Positions 9,641-19,279 of a stretch of DNA of 64,000 nt are shown piece by piece (the stretch's first letter is position 1; every line of letters starts with the position of its first letter). The stretch comes from Salinibacterium sp. (GTDB lineage Bacteria > Actinomycetota > Actinomycetes > Actinomycetales > Microbacteriaceae), in assembly GCA_015234465.1 (NCBI GenBank), contig JADGNA010000023.1, forward strand, positions 186,001 to 250,000. The letters are read 5' to 3'. The position numbers were made by a program, and so were the translations under genes. The notes under the pieces are model-generated. The model searched no databases, was not told the origin of the DNA, and saw nothing but the letters and a program-made list of their open reading frames with translations.

Positions 9641-10512
9641 TGCGCGGAATCATTCTCGCCGGCGGTTCCGGCACCAGGCTTTGGCCCATCACCAAGGGCA
9701 TCTCGAAGCAGCTCATGCCGATCTTCGACAAGCCGATGATCTACTACCCGCTGTCGACGCTCATGATGGCGGGCATCAACGAGATCCTCATCATCACGAC
9801 GCCCGAGTACAACGCGCAGTTCAAGGCGCTCCTCGGCGATGGCAGTGAGCTGGGCATCCGTCTCGAGTACGCCGTCCAGCCTTCCCCGGACGGTCTCGCG
9901 CAGGCGTTCATCATCGGCGAGGAGTTCATCGGCGACGAGAGCGTGGCCCTCGTGCTCGGCGATAACATCTTCCATGGAGCTGGCCTCGGCTCGTCGCTGC
10001 GCAACCACGGCGAGGTCGAGGGCGGCCTGATCTTCGCGTACCACGTGTCGAACCCGACCGCGTATGGCGTCGTCGAGTTCGACGACGCCATGAAAGCCGT
10101 CTCGATCGAGGAGAAGCCGGCGAAGCCGAAGAGCAACTACGCGGTGCCGGGCCTCTACTTCTATGACAACGATGTGGTCGAGATCGCGAAGACGATCGAG
10201 CCCAGCGCGCGCGGCGAACTCGAGATCTCGACCGTCAACGAGCGCTACCTAGAGGCGGGCAAACTGCAGGTGCAGGTGCTCGACCGGGGTACAGCGTGGC
10301 TCGACACGGGCACCTTCGAGTCGATGATGCAGGCATCCGAGTACGTGCGTGTGATCGAAGACCGCCAGGGCTTCAAGATCGGATGCATCGAAGAGATCGC
10401 CTGGCGCGCCGGTTGGATCGACGATGCCCAGCTGCGGGCGTTGGGGGAGTCGCTCGTCAAGAGTGGGTACGGAGCGTACCTGCTGGGGCTCCTCGGCGAC
10501 GGTGATGCCTAG
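9640..10512 (+). CDS. rmlA: RmlA, glucose-1-phosphate thymidylyltransferase
   Basis: A 290-residue nucleotidyltransferase making dTDP-glucose from dTTP and Glc-1-P. The start [27 protein letters not shown] is the catalytic loop; [44 protein letters not shown] and [14 protein letters not shown] follow. The ORF track uses GTG 9637; ATG 9640 overlaps the rmlC stop by one base and gives the family's usual N-terminus. With rmlB, rmlC and rmlD it completes dTDP-L-rhamnose synthesis inside this window. Confidence 0.96.
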   Translation: MRGIILAGGSGTRLWPITKGISKQLMPIFDKPMIYYPLSTLMMAGINEILIITTPEYNAQFKALLGDGSELGIRLEYAVQPSPDGLAQAFIIGEEFIGDESVALVLGDNIFHGAGLGSSLRNHGEVEGGLIFAYHVSNPTAYGVVEFDDAMKAVSIEEKPAKPKSNYAVPGLYFYDNDVVEIAKTIEPSARGELEISTVNERYLEAGKLQVQVLDRGTAWLDTGTFESMMQASEYVRVIEDRQGFKIGCIEEIAWRAGWIDDAQLRALGESLVKSGYGAYLLGLLGDGDA

Positions 10513-11329
10513 GTCCGCCTTCGTGTGGCGTCTCGTCTCGACGCCTCGACGTGCAGTTCAGTTCCTGCTTCGCCGTGGCGGTCCCGGCACCGTAGAGCAT
10601 CGCGGTGCGGCACTGAGCGAGGCAGCACGCGAAAGGCTGTTGTCTCATGGGCTAGAGGCGAGCGAGCTCGACGCGCTTGACCTGCGCGAGGCTGGCCTCC
10701 GCTATCCCGAAGGTTGGCGAGAACGAGGCAACCGCATCTACCTCGCCGACGGCGTTGCGTTGGTGCCCGAGTTCGTGGCCGCGAACTCAGAGCTGAGCCA
10801 ACTCTCCGGCGTGCTCGTAGTGCTCGGCAGCCCCATTGACGGGCTCGCGGTGCTCGGTATCCATGGCGACGGCGCATTGGTGTTCATCGGACCGGAGTGT
10901 TGGCTGCCGAGTACTCAGGTGCATTGCGGCGCTGATTCGGCAGTCGTGCTGCGACGCCTGGTCACCTGCACCTTCGCAGGACACGTTGACGCGCGAAATG
11001 GAGGCGCCATCTTCGCGGACATCGATCAACTGTGGTCAGAGCGGGTTTACATAGCCACGGATGACATGCACACTCTGATCGACGTCAAGTCCGGTGCCCG
11101 CCTAAACCCGTTCGGAGGGCGCATCTCGATCGGCCCTCATGTCTGGCTTGGGCGCGAGTCAGTCATCACGGGAGGAGCGCGTCTTGGCGCGAACTCCGTG
11201 ATTGGGATGCGATCGCTGGTGCGAGCAGGAACGTATCCAGAAGGTGCAGTGCTCGTGGGAACACCGGCACGGGTCGGCCGAACCGGAGTGACTTGGTCAC
11301 GCGATGACTTGCCGGGAGATGCGCAGTGA
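10505..11329 (+). CDS. Left-handed beta-helix acetyltransferase-like protein
   Basis: A 274-residue protein. Residues about 1-180 carry weakly conserved beta strands ([25 protein letters not shown]) and the last 70 form hexapeptide repeats: [33 protein letters not shown], ending [10 protein letters not shown]. This matches the LbH O-acetyltransferase superfamily, with the usual His replaced by the HVWLG context. ATG 10505 overlaps the rmlA end by 8 nt, and its stop overlaps the AT3 gene by 4 nt (GTGA). It probably acetylates a sugar of the rhamnose-containing glycan; substrate unknown. Confidence 0.75.
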   Translation: MPRSAFVWRLVSTPRRAVQFLLRRGGPGTVEHRGAALSEAARERLLSHGLEASELDALDLREAGLRYPEGWRERGNRIYLADGVALVPEFVAANSELSQLSGVLVVLGSPIDGLAVLGIHGDGALVFIGPECWLPSTQVHCGADSAVVLRRLVTCTFAGHVDARNGGAIFADIDQLWSERVYIATDDMHTLIDVKSGARLNPFGGRISIGPHVWLGRESVITGGARLGANSVIGMRSLVRAGTYPEGAVLVGTPARVGRTGVTWSRDDLPGDAQ

Positions 11330-12531
11330 CTGCCGCTGGGGAGTCGGCCGTGGAAACATCGCCGGCGCAGCGGGTCGTGCCGGCTTCGAAGGGTCAACTG
11401 CGCAGCATCGCAACCGCGCTGAACGGCACGCACAACTCGCTGGGCTTCATCCGCCTGGCGCTCGCGCTCCTGGTGATCGTCGATCACGCATTCGTTCTCG
11501 GCGGTTTCGGATTCAACCCCATCCACGAGCTCACGGGTGGTCAAGCCTCGCTCGGCAGCATCGCTGTGGCCGGATTCTTCGCTATCAGCGGATACCTGAT
11601 CGCCAAGAGTGGGCAGAGTGGGGATGTATTACAGTTCCTGTGGCGGCGCACCCTCCGTATCTTCCCGGCGTTCTGGACAGTGCTGGCGGTTACGGCGTTT
11701 GTGGTCGGGCCGGCGGTATGGATGATCGGCGGCAACAAGCTGGGGTCCTACTTCGCACTGGACGGGGACGGGCCGTTCGAATACCTGGCGCGCAACTGGA
11801 CGCTCTTCATCGGCGCTCATGGCATCAACGGCCTATTCCTCAATACTCCATACGGTTTGGTCTCGGGAATGAGCGAGATGAACGGCTCGCTCTGGACCCT
11901 CTCGTTGGAGTGGGCGTGCTACATGATGATCGCTGCGCTGATCGTGTTGAGCCTCCTCCGACAGGTGAAGATTGTCGTGCCACTTGTTGCGGGCCTGTTC
12001 CTCCTGGCGCAACTCGGCCTCTTTCCTCTTCCATCGAACGTTCCAGTCCTTTCGGTCCCGGCTTTCGCAGGTCTCGCCCTGGCCTTTCTAATCGGCGCAT
12101 CAATCGCGGTCTATTCGCACCGGGTCCCCTTCCACGATGGACTCGGGGTCCTCGCCGCCCTCGTCTTTGCCGGCACGTTGCGTTTCGGCGGGTTTGCGTG
12201 GTTGGGGACTGTCGCGGGCGTCTACTTCGTGCTGTATCTGGGGGCAAGACTCCCGCGGTGGCTGCAGTGGATCGGCTCGCGCAACGACTACTCGTATGGC
12301 ACCTACATCTATGGGTTCCTCGTGCAGCAGGTGCTGGCGAATTTCGGGTTACACGAATGGGGATATGCCGCCTACGTGGCACTCACCGTCGCGATCACGC
12401 TTCCTCTCGCCTGGCTTAGCTGGCATCTGATTGAGAAGCGCGCGATGGCGCTGAAGTCAAGGGGGCCGGGCCGGGGGATGCAGCATTGGGCACACAGGAT
12501 CCGTGGCAGGTGGCGCACACTCCGCGGCTAA
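11326..12531 (+). CDS. Acyltransferase 3 (OafA-like) membrane O-acyltransferase
   Basis: A 401-residue integral membrane protein with about ten hydrophobic segments. The N-terminal region reads NSLGFIRLALALLVIVDHAF, with the conserved active-site His, then VAGFFAISGYLIAKS and FLWRRTLRIFPAFW, all signatures of the AT3 family that O-acetylates surface sugars. A soluble N-terminal tail of about 35 residues precedes it and a basic tail ends it. GTG 11326 overlaps the preceding stop. Last gene of the rmlC operon, followed by a strong hairpin. Confidence 0.88.
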   Translation: MTAAGESAVETSPAQRVVPASKGQLRSIATALNGTHNSLGFIRLALALLVIVDHAFVLGGFGFNPIHELTGGQASLGSIAVAGFFAISGYLIAKSGQSGDVLQFLWRRTLRIFPAFWTVLAVTAFVVGPAVWMIGGNKLGSYFALDGDGPFEYLARNWTLFIGAHGINGLFLNTPYGLVSGMSEMNGSLWTLSLEWACYMMIAALIVLSLLRQVKIVVPLVAGLFLLAQLGLFPLPSNVPVLSVPAFAGLALAFLIGASIAVYSHRVPFHDGLGVLAALVFAGTLRFGGFAWLGTVAGVYFVLYLGARLPRWLQWIGSRNDYSYGTYIYGFLVQQVLANFGLHEWGYAAYVALTVAITLPLAWLSWHLIEKRAMALKSRGPGRGMQHWAHRIRGRWRTLRG

Positions 12532-12540
12532 CCCGGCGTC

Positions 12541-12584
12541 CCTGTCCGCGAGAGGCGCACGCTGCTCCGGGGAGCGCGAACAGG
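12541..12584 (+). terminator. Candidate terminator hairpin after the rmlC operon
   Basis: CCTGTCCGCG and CGCGAACAGG pair at 9 of 10 positions, and inside the loop GCTCC-GG-GGAGC forms a second perfect stem. It begins 10 nt after the acyltransferase stop and has no T-run. GC-rich stems without U-tracts are common at actinobacterial operon ends. Confidence 0.45.
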
Positions 12585-12716
12585 TGCCGCATTCCGGCGA
12601 AGCGGAACGGCGCCGACCGTCTCGGGGCGTGTCGAGGATGAGATGCGGCAGTAGACAGCCCAGTCGGTTAGCCTGTTGAGCGGCGTCGATCGGGCGACGC
12701 AGTAGGGGTCGGGGTT

Positions 12717-14378
12717 ATGCAGAAGATTGCTCGCGGTGCACGATTTGTGGCTGGAGTCGTGGCGATGGTGATCGTTGCATCCGGTCTCGCAGCAGCTCCG
12801 ATGGTGTTGTCCCCGGAACCGGCCCAGGCGGCGGACGCAAGCCAGTTCAACCCCGGCTACATCATCAGCGACGAGAACTTCTACAACGGCGCGGCCATGA
12901 CCGAAGCGCAGATCCAGTCTTTCCTCGCCAGCCGTGGTAGCGCGCTGGCAACTTACCGGACATCCGTCGGTAGCCGTGCGATCCGGCCCTCGGCCGATAT
13001 CCCCGGGCATATCTATTGCAACGCGTTCCAAGGAGGAAGCAACCTTCTCGCTTCAACGATCATCTACCGTGCGCAGGTGGCCTGCGGCGTCTCGGCCAGG
13101 GTGCTCTTGGTGACGCTGCAGAAGGAACGGAGCCTCATCAGTAAGGGGCCAGGCCAGGCAACTTCGGACGACTATCTCGTTGCTATGGGCTACGGATGTC
13201 CCGATACGGCGCCGTGCAGCGAGTTGTATTACGGCTTCGGCAACCAGATCTACATGGCGTCGCTGCAGTTCAAGTTCTACCAACGTGCTGAGAACGGCTT
13301 CAATTTTCGGCCCGGCGTGCGGCATGTGCAGTACAACCCGAACGCGGGCTGCGGCGGAGCCAACGTCAACATTGCCAACTGGGCCACGGCCGCCCTTTAC
13401 AACTACACGCCCTACCAGCCCAATGCGGCGGCTCTAGCGAATCTGTATGGGGCGGGTGATAATTGCTCGTCCTACGGGAACAGGAATTTCTGGGCGAACT
13501 ACACCGACTGGTTCGGCAGCCCGACCGCAGCTGCTGCTCCTGCCGGGAACCTGGAACTCGTCCGGTCGCTTTCTCCACGCACCGTGAATGTGGTGGGATG
13601 GGCGTTCACTTCCGGCAAGACAGTTCCGATAAGCATCCACGTCTATGTCGACGGGAAGTTTGTCAGCGGAGCTGCGGCCGACCAGCCAAGGAGTGACATC
13701 AAGAAGGCATACCCGTTCCAGGGCACCAACCACGGCTTTAACTACACACTCGGCGTAGGCGCAGGAACACACAACGTATGCGTATACGCGGTCGATGATG
13801 TCTCGACAGGCAGCGCCGCGTTGGGATGTAAACGAGTCGTCGTTGCCAAGCCAGCTCCCGTGTTCGAGGACGATTATCCGGCGGACCCTGCGACTGCTGT
13901 TCCCATTTACCGGTTCTGGAGTGGGGCCTACAACTCGCACTTCTACACCAAGAGCAAGGCCGAGCGTGACAAGCTCATCGCGACCAACCCGGCATGGAAG
14001 TATGAAGGTGCCGTGTATGGGGCCTTCTACGCGCCGACCGCCGGAGCGGTACCCGTCTACCGGTTCTGGAGTAGCGCGTACAGCGGGCACTTCTATACGA
14101 CGAGCATCGCAGAGCGCGACCAGGTCATCTCGGCGTACCCGGACAACGTCTGGCTCTATGAGGGAGTCGCCTACTACGTGTATCCCAAGAACTCCGCGGA
14201 GCCGAACACAAGGGTAGTGGCGCGGTTCTGGAGTGATACCTACCGACACCATTTCTACACAGCGGATGCGTCGGAGGCCCAGCATGTGAAGGCCACATCC
14301 CCGCCTCACATCTGGCGCTACGAGACTGACGACTTCCGGGTGCCGGTCGCGGTACCTCCCGCGTCACCGCTGCAGTAA
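12717..14378 (+). CDS. Secreted multidomain protein: lysozyme-like N-terminal domain plus three DUF5648 repeats
   Basis: A 553-residue exported protein. The signal peptide is about residues 1-39 (VAGVVAMVIVASGLAAAP...AQAAD). Residues 40-270 form a Cys-containing domain (FNPGYIISDENFYNG, VLLVTLQKERSLISK, YYGFGNQIYMA, NWATAALYNYTPYQPN), widespread in actinobacterial surface proteins. Its Q-K-E segment recalls lytic transglycosylases, but I cannot prove catalysis. Residues 280-370 look like a beta-sandwich (VVGWAFTSGKTVPISIHVYVDG). Three YRFWS...HFYT repeats end the protein. Monocistronic; the upstream 185 nt hold a hairpin and a possible TAGCCT box. Confidence 0.78.
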   Translation: MQKIARGARFVAGVVAMVIVASGLAAAPMVLSPEPAQAADASQFNPGYIISDENFYNGAAMTEAQIQSFLASRGSALATYRTSVGSRAIRPSADIPGHIYCNAFQGGSNLLASTIIYRAQVACGVSARVLLVTLQKERSLISKGPGQATSDDYLVAMGYGCPDTAPCSELYYGFGNQIYMASLQFKFYQRAENGFNFRPGVRHVQYNPNAGCGGANVNIANWATAALYNYTPYQPNAAALANLYGAGDNCSSYGNRNFWANYTDWFGSPTAAAAPAGNLELVRSLSPRTVNVVGWAFTSGKTVPISIHVYVDGKFVSGAAADQPRSDIKKAYPFQGTNHGFNYTLGVGAGTHNVCVYAVDDVSTGSAALGCKRVVVAKPAPVFEDDYPADPATAVPIYRFWSGAYNSHFYTKSKAERDKLIATNPAWKYEGAVYGAFYAPTAGAVPVYRFWSSAYSGHFYTTSIAERDQVISAYPDNVWLYEGVAYYVYPKNSAEPNTRVVARFWSDTYRHHFYTADASEAQHVKATSPPHIWRYETDDFRVPVAVPPASPLQ

Positions 14379-14393
14379 GGACGGGGCGTGGAG

Positions 14394-16502
14394 TCAGCGA
14401 CCGAAGCGTTTCAGGACGCGTCGAAACGGTGATGCCGTGGCCGCGAGATTGCGGGCGAGAGTGAAGCTCCTACTGCTCAGGATATGAGCGTTCTCTCGCC
14501 GCAGCGCCTCGCTATGGCGGTGAGCAGGCTCCCAAACCAGAGCGATATCTCGGAGGTCTCGGCCTCGTCGCTCCAACCGCCCGAGATCGACTGGAGCGGC
14601 GAGCACGTCGGTGACGACGTCCCAGAGCTCCGCGTTGTACTCGTCGATCGTGCGGATGGATTGATTAACCGTCGGCGGAGTCGCCATGGCTCCGAGCACA
14701 GTGTCTGCGAGGGTCTGGAAATCTGAGAAGAACGTCACATCGGGGAGCTGCAGCTCTTCTACGACCTCGCGAGCGACTGCGGTGTCGAATGCAATGACCT
14801 TCTTGCCGCGTTGGGCGGCCTCGACGAGCGGGAGGCCGAACCCTTCGTATGCGGAGGCGGTGACGATGATTTCGGCGCCAGAGTAGAGCACATCCAGATC
14901 TTCGTCGCGGAGCTGTCCCGCTGGCAGAATCCTCGCCCATGGGTGAGATTCGGCCATCGCCTCGTCACCCAATGCCACGACTGGGATACCGAGACCCTGC
15001 AGCGCGGCCAGGGCGGGCAGCACCTGCTTGTGCTTGAAACGGTTGCCCAGCACGAGCACACAGCCATCGCTGGAGGGCGAGTCGGCCGAGGGCCCAGGTG
15101 TGCTCGCGGCGGGCAGGGCAGCCCCCTGATGGATCACGCGGACCCGCTCGGAGGGCACCAATTCAAGTTCGGGGAGGAGATCTACTGCATCCTGCCAGGT
15201 CGTGCGACTGATCGCCACGACCTGGTCGGCCAGCTCGATTGCCTTGCGCACGACCACCGGCTTTGATGGCGTTACGCAGCGGAATTCCCACGAGCGGAGC
15301 GCGATGACATCGAGGTAAGTGACGACCCAGCGTGCGCAGTGCCGGTGAAGTCGCATTAACTGATCGAGCTGTGTAACCGGCGACACCGCGATGCCGATAT
15401 CGAAGACCTCATCGACGCCGCCCCGAGGGAGGATCCGGAAGCCGAATCTGGTGAGATCGAAGAACGACACTGCAGCATCCTCAGCGACGACAGTGACCTC
15501 GACTCCGGCTGTGTCGCCGAGTGCCGCTACGTGTTCGAGAAACGATATTGCGTTTCGCGCTGAGCCGTCGTGGCTCGGTGTCAGATGCAGGAGGTCCACA
15601 AGAGCCTTCGCTCGACGAGGCTCGGGCCGCGGCACCAACACATCGGCGAATCGATCGATCGCGGAGTAGCCATTTTCGATGAACTCCGTCACGGCTTGGA
15701 GATAGAAGGGGTAGCGCGCACGCAACACCCGTGAGTTCTTTTGCTCCAGAGCCGCCCTCTGAGCGTCTCCGAAGCTTGTGCTGCCCACGTGGAAGACGAA
15801 GGCATGATTGGCGATGAGCGCCGAGTACCCGAGCGCATTCACTCGAAGACAGAAGTCATTCTCCTCGTTGTAGCCCTGACCGAACACTTCGTCGAACAGC
15901 CCGTGGTTGTCGATGATTGAGCGTCGCACCAAGAAGCAGAACCCAATAGCGACGGGGGCCACGTAGTAGCGAGGCAATGATGGCGCCAGCTGACTGAAGA
16001 CTTTGTGTGACCTTTTGGCGTCTCTTGGCTCGCCGACCCAGGCCTGGAAGAAGGGGATCGTAGCGATTGTCGCGTCATTGCTTCTCGGGCATACGACGCC
16101 GTGATGTTCGGATAGAGCAAGGACTTCGCGGAGCTCGTCGAGCGCACCTGCTGTCACTCTGGTATCGCTGTTGAGGAGGAGTATGTCGTTGCCGCTCGTG
16201 TCCAGTTCGTAGGCAGCACGGTTGCACGTGCGCACGAATCCGAGATTCTGCGGGTTGCGCTCGTACCGGAATCCCGGCTTCCCGTGGATCATCCCGCGAA
16301 GACCGGCCTCGATCTCATCCGCCTCCGGCCCGCAGTCGTTGACCAGGAGGACGTCGTAGGTCTCAGGATTCGCGTGCTCCATGAGCGAGATGACACATTC
16401 ACGCAATGACGGCCAGTCACCGTAGACGGGAACGACAACCGTGACCCGGCCAGTGACTGATGGGATGGGACGAGTCACGCTCAAGCCGCACGATCCTTCC
16501 AT
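14394..16502 (-). CDS. Two-domain glycosyltransferase: GT2 (GT-A) followed by GT4 (GT-B)
   Basis: About 702 residues. The N-terminal half is GT2: VTVVVPVYGDWPSLRECV, LLVNDCGPEAD, NPQNLGFVRTCN, ILLLNSDTRVT, EENDFCLRV. The C-terminal half is GT4: LVLGNRFKHKQVLPAL and SAYEGFGLPLVEAAQRGKKVIAF with both Glu of the E-x7-E motif. It should add two sugars in sequence to one lipid-linked acceptor (inference). The track start at 16592 would run into the divergent gene. ATG 16502 lacks an SD, whereas the in-frame TTG six codons downstream has AAGGA about 9 nt upstream, so the true start may be there. It ends 15 nt from the convergent secreted gene. Confidence 0.82.
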   Translation of the reverse strand: MEGSCGLSVTRPIPSVTGRVTVVVPVYGDWPSLRECVISLMEHANPETYDVLLVNDCGPEADEIEAGLRGMIHGKPGFRYERNPQNLGFVRTCNRAAYELDTSGNDILLLNSDTRVTAGALDELREVLALSEHHGVVCPRSNDATIATIPFFQAWVGEPRDAKRSHKVFSQLAPSLPRYYVAPVAIGFCFLVRRSIIDNHGLFDEVFGQGYNEENDFCLRVNALGYSALIANHAFVFHVGSTSFGDAQRAALEQKNSRVLRARYPFYLQAVTEFIENGYSAIDRFADVLVPRPEPRRAKALVDLLHLTPSHDGSARNAISFLEHVAALGDTAGVEVTVVAEDAAVSFFDLTRFGFRILPRGGVDEVFDIGIAVSPVTQLDQLMRLHRHCARWVVTYLDVIALRSWEFRCVTPSKPVVVRKAIELADQVVAISRTTWQDAVDLLPELELVPSERVRVIHQGAALPAASTPGPSADSPSSDGCVLVLGNRFKHKQVLPALAALQGLGIPVVALGDEAMAESHPWARILPAGQLRDEDLDVLYSGAEIIVTASAYEGFGLPLVEAAQRGKKVIAFDTAVAREVVEELQLPDVTFFSDFQTLADTVLGAMATPPTVNQSIRTIDEYNAELWDVVTDVLAAPVDLGRLERRGRDLRDIALVWEPAHRHSEALRRENAHILSSRSFTLARNLAATASPFRRVLKRFGR

Positions 16503-16556
16503 AAATGGTCGATCAAGCCTATCGCCGGGTTCGGCATTGCTGTCTCGAATCCTGTC

Positions 16557-16562
16557 TAGTCT
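16557..16562 (+). promoter_or_regulatory. -10 box of a leaderless promoter for the GT pair
   Basis: TAGTCT ends 6 nt before GTG 16569. The spacing predicts a leaderless transcript of the two tandem GT4 genes and the wzy-like gene downstream, and fixes the GTG start. Confidence 0.5.
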
Positions 16563-16568
16563 TGGGGG

Positions 16569-17921
16569 GTGAGAATTCTGGTCTTGTCGCACAGCTCTGC
16601 TGTCGACAATCTCGGCGGTGCCGAGCGCGCACTGCTCGAGTTGCTCGATGGGTGGCGATCCGCCGAGCCCTCACTGGATCCCTTTGTCGTGTCGCGGGCG
16701 CCGGAGGGCCATCTTCAGCCGGAACTCGACCGGCGAGGCATCCCTTGGATGAACCTCGAGTTCGAGTCCTGGGTGCGACACCGAAGGGTCACAGACGCGG
16801 AAGCGCTCTATCACGCGGCAAAAGTCGATTTCGCTGCCGTGCGCTCGCTGGAGAGACTCATACGTGAGTTCGAGCCGCGCTTGGTCATCACGAACACCAT
16901 CGTCGCCCCGTGGGCAGCGATTGCAGCAAAACTCGTCGGTGTTCCACATGTGTGGTTGGCACACGAGTTCGGAACCGGACACGAGTTTCAGCTGCCGCGC
17001 GAAGCCGTATTCACCGACATCGGCCTACTCTCCGACGCTGTTGTCGCTAGCTCCCGCGCACTCGCAGAACACCTCGCCCAGTGGGTGCCCCGCGAGCAGT
17101 TGGAGGTGCTTTATCCGAACCTGCAACCAGTTTCAGCCGAGCGGCAACTTAGCCAAGCGTCATGGCCTTTTCCCCCGCGCAGCGACGCGCTCAAGGCAGT
17201 GTGTGTAGGGCGCATCTCAGAATCGAAGGGCCAGAGGCGACTGGTCCGCGCGGTGGCGAAACTGGCGGCTGAAGGGATACATGTGCAGGCGGCGCTCGTT
17301 GGATCGTGGGTTGAACGCGAGCGAGCGGCGATCGAAGCTATGGTCCGCGCAGAAGACCTTGGCGGTCGAATCGCCTTCGTGGGCGAAGTCGACGACCCTT
17401 CCGGATACTTCGAGGCAGCGGATGTCGCCGTAGTCGCGTCCGACAGCGAGGGATTCGGGCGCGTGACTGTGGAAGCGATGGCAATGGGCGTGCCGGTCAT
17501 CGGGGCAAATACAGGGGCCAACGTCGAGCTCATCACTCACGGAGAAACAGGACGACTTTTCGATCTGAGCGACGATGCGAGTCTCGCTTCAGCCCTTCGC
17601 CACTATTCGACTGATCGAGTTGCCCTGGTAGAGAACGGGCGAGCCGCTCGCTCGACGCTCCTCGAGAATCTAGCCAGCCGCCATCAACTCTCGGACTTGC
17701 TTCCTCGGCTCCACGCTGTCGCCGAGTCTGGTTCGGCTCCCGTGTCGAAGATCCCCAGCATCATGATGTCCTGGTTGTCTCTGCCTGATACCGCCTTAGA
17801 AATCATCGAGAAATCCGGCGCGATGATCGACCCACGAACCTCGCGCACCTGGCGGATAGGTAGCCTCGCTCTAGCGATACCGCGACGGTTGCTCCGCACG
17901 CTGCGAGGTAGGGCGCGATGA
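16569..17921 (+). CDS. GT4 glycosyltransferase, first of a tandem paralogous pair
   Basis: A 450-residue GT-B enzyme. The N-terminus LVLSHSSAVDNLGGAERALLEL carries the glycine-rich acceptor loop; VGRISESKGQRRLVRA and DSEGFGRVTVEAMAMGVPVIG form the donor site with E-x7-E. A C-terminal extension of about 80 residues ends in a basic, hydrophobic stretch (LALAIPRRLLRTLRGRAR) likely to touch the membrane. The next gene shares this architecture and nearly the same opening motif. The stop overlaps the next ATG by 4 nt. Confidence 0.87.
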   Translation: MRILVLSHSSAVDNLGGAERALLELLDGWRSAEPSLDPFVVSRAPEGHLQPELDRRGIPWMNLEFESWVRHRRVTDAEALYHAAKVDFAAVRSLERLIREFEPRLVITNTIVAPWAAIAAKLVGVPHVWLAHEFGTGHEFQLPREAVFTDIGLLSDAVVASSRALAEHLAQWVPREQLEVLYPNLQPVSAERQLSQASWPFPPRSDALKAVCVGRISESKGQRRLVRAVAKLAAEGIHVQAALVGSWVERERAAIEAMVRAEDLGGRIAFVGEVDDPSGYFEAADVAVVASDSEGFGRVTVEAMAMGVPVIGANTGANVELITHGETGRLFDLSDDASLASALRHYSTDRVALVENGRAARSTLLENLASRHQLSDLLPRLHAVAESGSAPVSKIPSIMMSWLSLPDTALEIIEKSGAMIDPRTSRTWRIGSLALAIPRRLLRTLRGRAR

Positions 17922-19279
17922 AGGTCGTGCTCGTCTCTCATAGTTCGGCGGTCGACAATCTCGGAGGTGCTGAGCTCACTCTGCTCCACCTGATCGATGA
18001 GTGGCGCCGGCTGCGCAATGACGTCGAGTTCTTCGTTATCGCGCGCACGCCGACGGGACTTCTACAAGGAGAACTCGACCAACGGTCTGTGTCGCACGAG
18101 TCGATCGACTTCGACTCCTGGGTACTTCCGCTCGTGCGCGAAGTACCGTTCCAAGTGCTTTGGACAGCGCGCATGGATTCCCAGGCTGTCGCGCGTATGG
18201 CGGAGTTGATCGATGAGTTCGCCGGCGACATCGTTGTGTCGAACACTATTGTGTCTCCCTGGGGCGCGCTCGCCGCTCGGTCACTCGGGCTGCCCCACGT
18301 GTGGATGGTTCACGAGTATGGCGATCTCGATCATGGGCTCGGGTTCCGTCTGGGGCGGGACCGGACGTTTGAGGACATCGGCATACTGTCCGATGTCGTC
18401 GTGGCCAACTCCGAGGCCGTCAGGAACCATGTGTCGCAATGGGTTCCCTCAGACAAGCTCGCGATCGCATACCCCCCGATCGACCTCGAGCGTGCCCGCC
18501 GGCTCGCACGCAGCGTCTCCCCTGAAGTGCCGACGACGGAGCTTCGTGTCGTCATGGTGGGCAGGCTCGCTCCATCCAAGGGCCAATGGCGGCTTCTGCG
18601 GGCAATGGCGACGCTTCGCACCGAAGGAGTCCCCATCCGGGCGACGATTGTTGGAGGGCTCGAATCGGAGGATGCCCGGCAGATCGTCACGCTGGCAGAC
18701 ACGCTGGGTCTGAGTGATGCAGTTGACTTCGTTGGCGAGACCGACAATCCGTTTCGGTTCATCGCGGCGGCGGATGTCGGAGTGACCGCTTCTGACAGTG
18801 AGGCATTCGGTCGAGTAACCGTCGAGTACCTCGCGCTGGGACTCCCCGTGATCGCAACCGACGCAGGGGCCAACCCGGAACTCGTAGAGCACGGCGTGAC
18901 TGGCTGGCTCTTCGACGCGCATGCACCGGATGGGCTTACAGACGCGCTCCGTGAAGCTCATTCCGACAGGGATGAGGTCCTGCGGCGGGGGACTGCTGCT
19001 CGGCGGCGCGTCGAAGAAGGGCTTGCCCACGCCTACCCGTTGGAGCCCCTCATTTCTCGCGTCGAGGAACTGAAGGTCCAGGGCGCCAGGGCCATGGTGC
19101 GCCTTCCGAACATCACACGCGAATGGCTCGAATTGCCCCTCGTCGTGGAGCGCTATCTTGCCGACATGCATCTCATCCGTTCAGCCGCACACGCGTCGAT
19201 GACGTGGCGTCTGGGGCGACTCATTACCGTCCCGCTGCGTTTTGCAGCACGTCTGAAGCGGGGGCGTCGTGGTGCATGA
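17918..19279 (+). CDS. GT4 glycosyltransferase, second of the tandem pair
   Basis: 453 residues, co-linear with its neighbour: VVLVSHSSAVDNLGGAELTLLHL, PHVWMVHEYGDLDHG, VGRLAPSKGQWRLLRA, DSEAFGRVTVEYLALGLPVIA, and the same kind of C-terminal tail (MTWRLGRLITVPLRFAARLKRG). The shared full-length layout and adjacency indicate tandem duplication with later divergence, probably to add consecutive sugars. It overlaps the wzy-like gene by 11 nt. Confidence 0.87.
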   Translation: MKVVLVSHSSAVDNLGGAELTLLHLIDEWRRLRNDVEFFVIARTPTGLLQGELDQRSVSHESIDFDSWVLPLVREVPFQVLWTARMDSQAVARMAELIDEFAGDIVVSNTIVSPWGALAARSLGLPHVWMVHEYGDLDHGLGFRLGRDRTFEDIGILSDVVVANSEAVRNHVSQWVPSDKLAIAYPPIDLERARRLARSVSPEVPTTELRVVMVGRLAPSKGQWRLLRAMATLRTEGVPIRATIVGGLESEDARQIVTLADTLGLSDAVDFVGETDNPFRFIAAADVGVTASDSEAFGRVTVEYLALGLPVIATDAGANPELVEHGVTGWLFDAHAPDGLTDALREAHSDRDEVLRRGTAARRRVEEGLAHAYPLEPLISRVEELKVQGARAMVRLPNITREWLELPLVVERYLADMHLIRSAAHASMTWRLGRLITVPLRFAARLKRGRRGA

